Origin: a bacterium
GTDB lineage: Bacteria; Myxococcota; UBA727; JAUIJE01
Assembly: GCA_030431455.1 (NCBI GenBank)
Contig: JAUIJE010000004.1
Span: 372,001-436,000 of the forward strand
Length of the DNA: 64,000 nucleotides
Reading direction: 5' to 3'
Positions 58,594 through 64,000 of the stretch are shown in pieces. The first letter of the stretch is position 1, and each line of letters begins with the position of its first letter. The position numbers and the translations under genes are program-made. The notes under the pieces were generated by a model. The model was not told where the DNA came from. It ran no database searches and saw nothing but the letters and a program-made list of their open reading frames with translations.

Positions 58594-59616
58594 ATGACCA
58601 CCATGAAAGCCGCGCGCATCTATGACTACGGAGGGCCGGAGGTCTTTCGGGTGGAGGACGTGGCGCGGCCGGTGCCGGGGCCCCACGACGTGCTCATCGA
58701 GGTGCACGCCTCCAGCGTGAACCCGGTGGACACCAAGATTCGAGCCGGCGGTCAGCGTGGCATCGTGCGGCTGAAGATGCCGTGGATTCTCGGTCTCGAC
58801 GTGTCCGGGGTGGTGGTGGCCAAGGGGGACAAAGTCACTGCATATGAGGTGGGCGATGAGGTCTACAGCTCGCCCACGCACCGGCGGCCGGGCTGCTACG
58901 CGGAGTACGTGGCCGTCGACCAGGCCGCGGTGGCGAAAAAGCCGGCGGGCTTGACCCACGCCGAGGCCGCGTCGTTGCCTCTGGTGGGGCTCACCGCCAT
59001 GCGCTGTCTCGAGGACACCCTCCGGGCCGGCCAGGGGCAGGAGCGGCCGCTGCGCGTGCACATCCAGGCGGGGGCGGGCGGGGTCGGGACGTTCGCGATC
59101 CAGATGGCGAAGATGTTCGGGGCCGAGGTCTCGACCACGTGCAGCCCGCGCAACGAGGCGTTGGTGCGATCGCTGGGCGCGGACACGGTCATCGACTACC
59201 GCGCCCAACCCTTCGACGAGGTGGTGCACGGGGCCGACGCCATCCTCGAGTCGGTGGGGGGCGAAGACTGTGAACGCGCGTTGCGGGCGGTGCGCAAAGG
59301 GGGCGAGGTCGCGATCATCACCACCGGCTTGCCCGAGCGAACCAAGCGGTACGGCGGCCTGGGCGGCGCCCTCATGACCGGGCTGTGGATGGCCGGCTGG
59401 GTGGTGCGGGGCCGGTTGCGGGGCATCAAGGCGCGCGCGGTGGTGCGCGCCCCCGACGGTGACGGGCTGCGCCGGCTCACCGAATGGGTCGAGGCCGGTC
59501 ACATCAAACCGGTGGTGGAGCAGTCGTTCGGGCTGGACGACATCGCCGCGGCCCACGCCCTCCTCGAGCGCGGGGGCTTTCGCGGCAAAATCGCCGTCAC
59601 CACGCGCGCGGCCTGA
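58594..59616 (+). CDS. Medium-chain dehydrogenase/reductase, NAD(P)H:quinone-oxidoreductase type
   Basis: 340 residues. GroES-like N-terminal domain (EVHASSVNPVDTKIRAGG) without the zinc-binding Cys/His set, then the Rossmann domain with AGAGGVGTFAIQMAKMFGAE as the nucleotide loop and GADTVIDYRAQPFDEV. Lack of zinc ligands favours a quinone or enone reductase. GGAGGAACG precedes the ATG; another ATG lies nine bases on. Separated from coxD by the hairpin array, so it has its own start. Confidence 0.92.
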   Translation: MTTMKAARIYDYGGPEVFRVEDVARPVPGPHDVLIEVHASSVNPVDTKIRAGGQRGIVRLKMPWILGLDVSGVVVAKGDKVTAYEVGDEVYSSPTHRRPGCYAEYVAVDQAAVAKKPAGLTHAEAASLPLVGLTAMRCLEDTLRAGQGQERPLRVHIQAGAGGVGTFAIQMAKMFGAEVSTTCSPRNEALVRSLGADTVIDYRAQPFDEVVHGADAILESVGGEDCERALRAVRKGGEVAIITTGLPERTKRYGGLGGALMTGLWMAGWVVRGRLRGIKARAVVRAPDGDGLRRLTEWVEAGHIKPVVEQSFGLDDIAAAHALLERGGFRGKIAVTTRAA

Positions 59617-59665
59617 CCCGCCGGGCGGCTTTATGCCCAGACCGGATGGGGGTACCGTCCGCGTC

Positions 59666-62155
59666 ATGTGGAAAATCGCACCCCTGGTTTTGCCGTTGTG
59701 GATGGTGGCCGCGCAGACAGACGAGGCGCCCGCCGAGGGGGCGGCCGCGGCGGAGGCGGCGCCCCCGGTGACGGATTCGCGCGGCCTCGCCCCCGCCGAG
59801 ATCCCGCCCACCAGCTTGCGTTATGAGATGAACGCCGCGCTCGCGCCCAAGACGCGGAAAATCCTCGGCAAGGAGACCATCACCTGGACGGTGCCGGGGG
59901 CGACACCGGTGCGCAAGGTGCCGCTGCACCTGTACCTCAACGCGTTTTCCAACGAAGCCTCGACGTGGATGCGCGGGGCGACCGCGTTGCGCAACTTCGA
60001 TGCCGAGAAGTACATCGAGCCGTTCGGCGACCCGTGGGGGTACGTCGTGATCCAGAAGATCGAACAGCTCGTGCGCACCGAAAAAGCCGTCGAGCCCCCC
60101 GCGGCGGCGGCGGCCGACGACGACGACAAGGACCCGCCCAAGAAGAAACGCAAAAAGCGCCGGCGCAAACGCGCGCGGGACCCCGCGGACACCGCGGACG
60201 CGGCCCCGCCTGCGGCCCCGCCCGCCCCCGAGGTGGTGGTCGAGGAAAAGTGGGTCGACGTAACCTACAGTTTCATTGCCCCCAATGACGGCAACGTGCA
60301 CGACCGAACGCTCGCCGAGGTCGCGTTGGCCGCGCCGGTGCCGCCGGGCAAGGAGCTGGTGCTGCGGGTGAAGTTCTTGTCGCGGTTGCCCGTGCCCATC
60401 GCCCGGACCGGCGGCGGTCTCGGCTATTTCCACGTCGCCCAGTGGTTTCCCAAGCTCGGCATGTACGAGGTCAAAGGGGTGCGGGGGGCGCGCGCCGATG
60501 GATTCAACGTGCGGCAGTTCCACGGGCCCACGGAGTTCTACGCCGAGTACGCGGATTGGAAGGTGGCGATCCAGACCCCGGAGGCGTTCACCGTCGTCGC
60601 CACCGGCGAGCGCACGGACAAGCCCACCCCCACCAAGGACGGCTACGTCGAGGTCACCTACCAGCAGCGCGGGGTGCACGATTTTGCCTGGGTCGCGGCC
60701 GAAGACATCGTCGTCGACGAAAAGGTTCATCAGCCCGCGGGGGGCGGCCCCCCGATCAAGCTGTCGATGGTTGTGCCCAAGGGCCTCGAGTGGATGTTGC
60801 CCACGATGCGCAAAGCGTCCGAGACCACCTTTGACGTGCTCGGCAAGCGGGTTGGTCCCTATCCGTACTCGACGATGAAGGTCATCTGCCCGCCGATGAA
60901 GGCCGCGGAATCGGGGGGCATGGAGTACCCCACGCTGGTCACGGGGCTGACCGCCGACGAGCTCTACGCGCAGTGGCCCTTCGCCAACGTGCACCTCAAC
61001 GAACAAGTCATCGCCCACGAGGTCACCCACAACTACTTCTACGGGTTGGTGGGCAGCAACGAACAAGAGGAGGCGTTCCTCGACGAGGGCTTCACCAACT
61101 ATTGGGAAGCGGAGATCGCCGACGTGATCCTGGCCAACACCGTGTCCGAGGTGGCGGGCTTTCCTGTGCTGGGCAACGACCTCGACAAGATGGGCTACAA
61201 GTCCAACGCGCCCAAGATGCACGAGAGCGTGGTGCGCAAGCCCGCGAACATGTTCTTCCCCGGCACCCACGGGACCCAGATCTACAACCGCCCCACGCTC
61301 ATCCTCCGCACCATGAACAATCGCTTCGGCCGGGGCGAGACCGACAAGCTGTTCTCCGCGTACTTCGCCCGGTGGCGTTTCCGCCACCCGGCGCAGGAAG
61401 ACTTCTTGGCCGTGGCCCAAGAGACATTGACGCCGAATGCCTATGCATTTTTACGCGAACAGATGTTCGCCCGCACCATCCCCGACTACGCGGTGGACAA
61501 AGTCTCGGTGGACAAGGTCGAGCCCCGCCGGGGCATCTACCTGCCCCCGGGCCCCCTGACCGGGGATCCGGTGCCCTCCGCGGAGGTCACCGCGGAGGGG
61601 GAGGCCTTGGCCCACGCCGCGTTCCGTCTCGACGACGCCCAACGCACCGACGATCGTTTCAGCGCGGTGGGCATGCCGCCCCTGGCCGACGAACAAGCCG
61701 GGCTGGCGATCAAGATCTACGACCCTGGCTTCGTCGTCGACGGGACCCCGCCGGAGACGGTGTTTGGCACCGTGCAGACGGTGGTGGCCGAGGCCGAGAC
61801 CGTCCCGGCCGAGGCCGCGGACGAGGACGAAGAGGAGGACGTCTACCGCACCAGCGTGCGCCTCACCGGGCCGGGGTTTGCCCACCTGCCGGTGGACGTC
61901 GCGTTCGAGTTCGACGACGGCAAGAAGGTCACCCAGCGCTGGGACGGGCGCGCGGCCTGGCGGGAGTTTGTGTTTTGGCGGAAGGCCAAGCTCAAGCAGG
62001 TCTGGATCGACCCGTCGGACGAGCTCCTCGTCGACGCGGACCCGACCAACAACGGGCGGATCGAGGAGCCGGACAGCCCGGCCGCGACCGAGGCCAGCGG
62101 GGTGGTGGCGGCGTTCGTGTCTTGGTTGGTGATGGGGGTGGCGTGGTGGCTTTGA
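59666..62155 (+). CDS. M1-family zinc metallopeptidase, membrane-anchored
   Basis: 829 residues; TACCGT lies seven bases before the ATG, and this start gives a signal peptide (MWKIAPLVLPLWMVAA). The aminopeptidase core has the exopeptidase-type loop GGMEYPTLVTG (compare GxMEN) and the zinc site HEVTHNYFYG-Lx-SNEQEEAFLDEGFTNYW (HExxH, then Glu 18 on). Residues about 150-190 are a very basic and acidic insertion (DDDDKDPPKKKRKKRRRKRA) inside the N-terminal domain, and the C-terminus is a hydrophobic helix (VVAAFVSWLVMGVAWWL), so it is probably a membrane-bound outward-facing peptidase. The next gene overlaps its end. Confidence 0.9.
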   Translation: MWKIAPLVLPLWMVAAQTDEAPAEGAAAAEAAPPVTDSRGLAPAEIPPTSLRYEMNAALAPKTRKILGKETITWTVPGATPVRKVPLHLYLNAFSNEASTWMRGATALRNFDAEKYIEPFGDPWGYVVIQKIEQLVRTEKAVEPPAAAAADDDDKDPPKKKRKKRRRKRARDPADTADAAPPAAPPAPEVVVEEKWVDVTYSFIAPNDGNVHDRTLAEVALAAPVPPGKELVLRVKFLSRLPVPIARTGGGLGYFHVAQWFPKLGMYEVKGVRGARADGFNVRQFHGPTEFYAEYADWKVAIQTPEAFTVVATGERTDKPTPTKDGYVEVTYQQRGVHDFAWVAAEDIVVDEKVHQPAGGGPPIKLSMVVPKGLEWMLPTMRKASETTFDVLGKRVGPYPYSTMKVICPPMKAAESGGMEYPTLVTGLTADELYAQWPFANVHLNEQVIAHEVTHNYFYGLVGSNEQEEAFLDEGFTNYWEAEIADVILANTVSEVAGFPVLGNDLDKMGYKSNAPKMHESVVRKPANMFFPGTHGTQIYNRPTLILRTMNNRFGRGETDKLFSAYFARWRFRHPAQEDFLAVAQETLTPNAYAFLREQMFARTIPDYAVDKVSVDKVEPRRGIYLPPGPLTGDPVPSAEVTAEGEALAHAAFRLDDAQRTDDRFSAVGMPPLADEQAGLAIKIYDPGFVVDGTPPETVFGTVQTVVAEAETVPAEAADEDEEEDVYRTSVRLTGPGFAHLPVDVAFEFDDGKKVTQRWDGRAAWREFVFWRKAKLKQVWIDPSDELLVDADPTNNGRIEEPDSPAATEASGVVAAFVSWLVMGVAWWL

Positions 62156-63081
62156 TCTCGATGTGGATGAGCGGCCTGCGCCTTCGTGCAGGGTCATTGC
62201 GGCTGATTTTTCTCCGCTGGGTGTGTTTGCTCGCCTGCCTCCTGCCCGGGCGGGTGATGGCGGGCAAGGTGTTCGAGACCGCGTTCGGCCAGGACCCGCA
62301 CGTGGCCAGTCGCGCGGGGGCGCCCCCGCTGGCCGCGGTGATCGGCGCGGTGCAGGAGCTCGGGCCCGCCATGGGCGTGCTCGTCGCCGGCGGGTTGGTG
62401 TTCCTCGTGCTCGACCAGCTGCTGAGCGCGACCTGCCTGACCCTGTGTGACCCCAACCGGGGCGATGCCAAGCTGTCGGTGTGGAACGCGACCTGGCGCT
62501 TCGGCATGCAACATCTGTTGCCGCTGTTGCGCATCGCGGTGGCCGGTGCAGTGGGATTGGCGGTGGTGGCGTTCGCGGTGGGCAAACTCCTGCACGCCTG
62601 GGATGTGTCGCTGGAGGCCGCGGGGGCCAGTGGCCTCTACCGCGTGCGCGGCCTCGTCATCGCGCGGCTGGTGCTCCTGGCGCTCGGTTTTGCGATGGTG
62701 GGCGCGGTGACCTACTGGGCGCGCACCCTCACCGTGGCGGATGAACGCCGCCGGTCGCGGCGGGCGCTGGTCGACGCGTGCAAGGTCATTTGGCGCGCGC
62801 CCTTGTCTGCCGGGCTTTTGTTCGTGGGGCTCACCGCGGGCTACAGCCTCGCCACCGCGTGGGTGCTCACGGAGTTGTTGCCGGTCACCGGCGACAACAC
62901 CGCTGGGTTCTTCGTGTGGTCCGGTCTGATGCTGTTGCAGTGCGTCCTGTGGCATTGGACTTGGCACACCGCGCGCCTGCTGTACGCCGACCCGCTGTTC
63001 GTGGGCATCGCGGGGCGGGGCGACGAGAACTTCGCGCTCACCGATTGGCTGCGCGGCCTGGTCCGGGGCATTCGGTCCTGA
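62146..63081 (+). CDS. Unknown polytopic membrane protein
   Basis: 311 residues from a GTG at 62146 (ATG at 62161 is the alternative); both lie at or past the stop of the peptidase, so it is translationally coupled to it. A signal-like helix (LRLIFLRWVCLLACLLPGRV) is followed by about five membrane helices (VLVAGGLVFLVLDQLL, LLRIAVAGAVGLAVVAFAVG, LVLLALGFAMVGAVTYW, APLSAGLLFVGLTAGYSLAT, FFVWSGLMLLQCVLWHWTW). I do not recognise the family. Its coupling suggests it works with the peptidase. Confidence 0.75.
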   Translation: MALISMWMSGLRLRAGSLRLIFLRWVCLLACLLPGRVMAGKVFETAFGQDPHVASRAGAPPLAAVIGAVQELGPAMGVLVAGGLVFLVLDQLLSATCLTLCDPNRGDAKLSVWNATWRFGMQHLLPLLRIAVAGAVGLAVVAFAVGKLLHAWDVSLEAAGASGLYRVRGLVIARLVLLALGFAMVGAVTYWARTLTVADERRRSRRALVDACKVIWRAPLSAGLLFVGLTAGYSLATAWVLTELLPVTGDNTAGFFVWSGLMLLQCVLWHWTWHTARLLYADPLFVGIAGRGDENFALTDWLRGLVRGIRS

Positions 63082-63178
63082 GCGGTAGATCCGGCGCAAG
63101 TTGCCGGAAAGAAAAGGGAATCGGGCGGGCCGCGCAAGTCCACGGCCCCGGTTCCGGATCTTGATCCGAGGGTGCCGA

Positions 63179-63214
63179 AGCCGCGCGCGAGTCGACCGCG
63201 CGCGCTCGGCGGCT
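63179..63214. other. Hairpin in a 284-bp intergenic region
   Basis: AGCCGC ... CGAG ... CTCG ... GCGGCT: a bulged ten-pair stem. The region 63082-63365 lies between two convergent genes and also has CCGGC-GCAAGTT-GCCGG (63092-63108), CGGATC-TT-GATCCG and an AT-rich island (63317-63353) that stands out in this GC-rich DNA. It could hold terminators or a small RNA; nothing here is a recognisable family. Confidence 0.35.
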
Positions 63215-63365
63215 GACGAAACGGTCACTCGCAGGCAGGCGAGGGGCGGGACCGGCTTGTCCTGCGCGGCACCGTGGCGGCGGCGGGGGCGGGCCCTCGC
63301 GCCAGCCCTCCTAAACCCCCAAATTTACAAATAAAAACAATCTGCTCCAAAACCGCGCAGGCCGC

Positions 63366-63803
63366 TCACCCGGGGACGACCGGGGGGCAGTCGCCCCCGC
63401 GCAGCTCCTTGCGCCACACCACGCGCAGGCCCGACCACGTCGCGTCGATGGCGCAGACCTTGTTGTCGACCAGGCCGCAGGGCAACGCGACCGCGCGGAC
63501 CACGTCCTCGGTCATGTCCGTCTTCACCCCGGACGCTTTTTTGGGCCACGCCACCCACAGCCCGCCGGCGGGGAAAACCGCGCGAGCCGCGGCCGCGAAG
63601 CGCCGGCGGAGGGTGGCCGCGTCTTTGGCGAAGAGCACCACAACATCCGCCTGTTTGCCCACCCGTTGCCGGACGGTGGTGCCCGGGGGCAGTCGTCCCA
63701 ATGTGTCTGTAAACCCGCCGGGGGCGGACAGCACGGCCACGCGGTGGCCGTCTTTGATGCCCAGCTTTTTCGGCAGCGGGGTTCCGGAATAGCCCGCGGT
63801 CAT
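63366..63803 (-). CDS. DUF3052-family protein
   Basis: 145 residues. GTPLPKKLGIKDGHRVAVLS opens the family domain, and VAWPKKASGVKTDMTEDVVR followed by GLVDNKVCAIDATWSGLRVV are its most conserved segments. The family is widespread in actinobacteria and some Gram-negatives and has no known activity. It is a stand-alone cytoplasmic protein. The stop is convergent with the membrane-protein gene across a 284-base gap. Confidence 0.93.
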   Translation of the reverse strand: MTAGYSGTPLPKKLGIKDGHRVAVLSAPGGFTDTLGRLPPGTTVRQRVGKQADVVVLFAKDAATLRRRFAAAARAVFPAGGLWVAWPKKASGVKTDMTEDVVRAVALPCGLVDNKVCAIDATWSGLRVVWRKELRGGDCPPVVPG

Positions 63804-63975
63804 GTCGGGCGCACCCAGCCAAACAAATCAGGTCCCCCGCGTTGGTCGACGAAGTGCCGCATGCCCCCCCCTTGGCGTTCCTGGTTGGTACCAAGCGCCG
63901 GCGTGGGGTGACAACCGCGGTCAGGGGGCCGGCGACGTCGACCTGTCCGGGCGCAGCTGGCCGGCGCGGTCCGGA

Positions 63976-64000
63976 TCAGAACGCGCCGAGCAACACGCCC
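63976..64000 (-). CDS. Last codons of a further reverse-strand gene
   Basis: The frame ends GVLLGAF and a stop. A terminal Phe after alternating hydrophobics is typical of outer-membrane beta-barrels, but seven codons are too few to identify a protein. No gene is seen between 63804 and 63975. Confidence 0.3.

Noticed and set aside
58089-58625. Short frames with repeated peptides over the tandem array
   Set aside because: They only reflect the DNA repeat, and lack ribosome sites.

Overview
The window is very GC-rich, with almost every third codon position G or C, and it has many GTG starts and 4-bp GTGA/ATGA gene overlaps. Several families point to a myxobacterium-like member of the Myxococcota: six Myxococcus-type cysteine-rich repeats ending in a MYXO-CTERM-like tail, a DUF1552/DUF1592 pair, a DUF4388 protein, a run of three bactofilins, a lipoprotein with a long Gly-Asp linker, a Hanks-type kinase, and an alternative complex III plus caa3-type oxidase operon. 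I cannot fix the genus. No insertion sequence, prophage, CRISPR array, tRNA or rRNA was seen, so this looks like ordinary chromosome.

Layout. 1-6.5 kb: a truncated prolyl oligopeptidase, a PLP-dependent amino-acid decarboxylase, a protein with two peptidoglycan-binding-like domains, an arginase-fold protein and a PP2C phosphatase. 6.6-10.8 kb: a left-handed beta-helix sugar-nucleotide-type protein faces a reverse-strand operon of polysaccharide deacetylase, diacylglycerol/undecaprenol-kinase-like protein and two unknowns, which suggests envelope work. 11-13.9 kb: three bactofilins translationally coupled to pyrE and a lipoprotein. 13.8-19 kb: a methyltransferase, an unknown 785-residue protein coupled to an NTF2-like protein, the (Asp-Gly)65 lipoprotein and tatA. 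19-25 kb: hemB, a glycosyltransferase, a PilZ-receiver protein, an RsmB-type rRNA methyltransferase, yggX and a DUF4388 protein.

24.9-33.5 kb: a fused alpha/beta E1 of a 2-oxoacid dehydrogenase lies divergent from an 824-residue tubulin/FtsZ-superfamily protein with CetZ-like GTPase motifs and a long C-terminal extension. After it come an unknown helical protein, a Ser/Thr kinase and another unknown. 33.5-42 kb: the DUF1552/DUF1592 pair, RNase P RNA (rnpB) with a terminator, a large cysteine-repeat surface protein, a glycerophosphodiesterase and a small membrane protein.

42-58.5 kb is one respiratory block: ctaB-sco behind a candidate sigma-54 promoter and ending in an intrinsic terminator, then actABCDEF, a small membrane protein, a second sco, and coxBACD. 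Together these would oxidise quinol, pass electrons through the ActA/ActE hemes to the two cytochrome c domains of CoxB, and reduce oxygen at an A2-type heme-copper centre. CtaB (heme O/A) and the two Sco proteins (copper) serve its assembly; hemB (heme) and tatA (ActB has a twin-arginine motif) are also in the window. The operon ends in a triple tandem array of ~106-bp units that each fold into two hairpins. 58.5-64 kb: a quinone oxidoreductase, an M1-type metallopeptidase coupled to a membrane protein, a structured 284-bp intergenic region, a DUF3052 protein and the last codons of a further gene.

The most unusual item is the CetZ-like tubulin homologue at 27182-29656. The hairpin tandem array, the paired hairpins before the act operon, the OmpA-like tail on ActE and the apparent CTG start of the PilZ gene come next.
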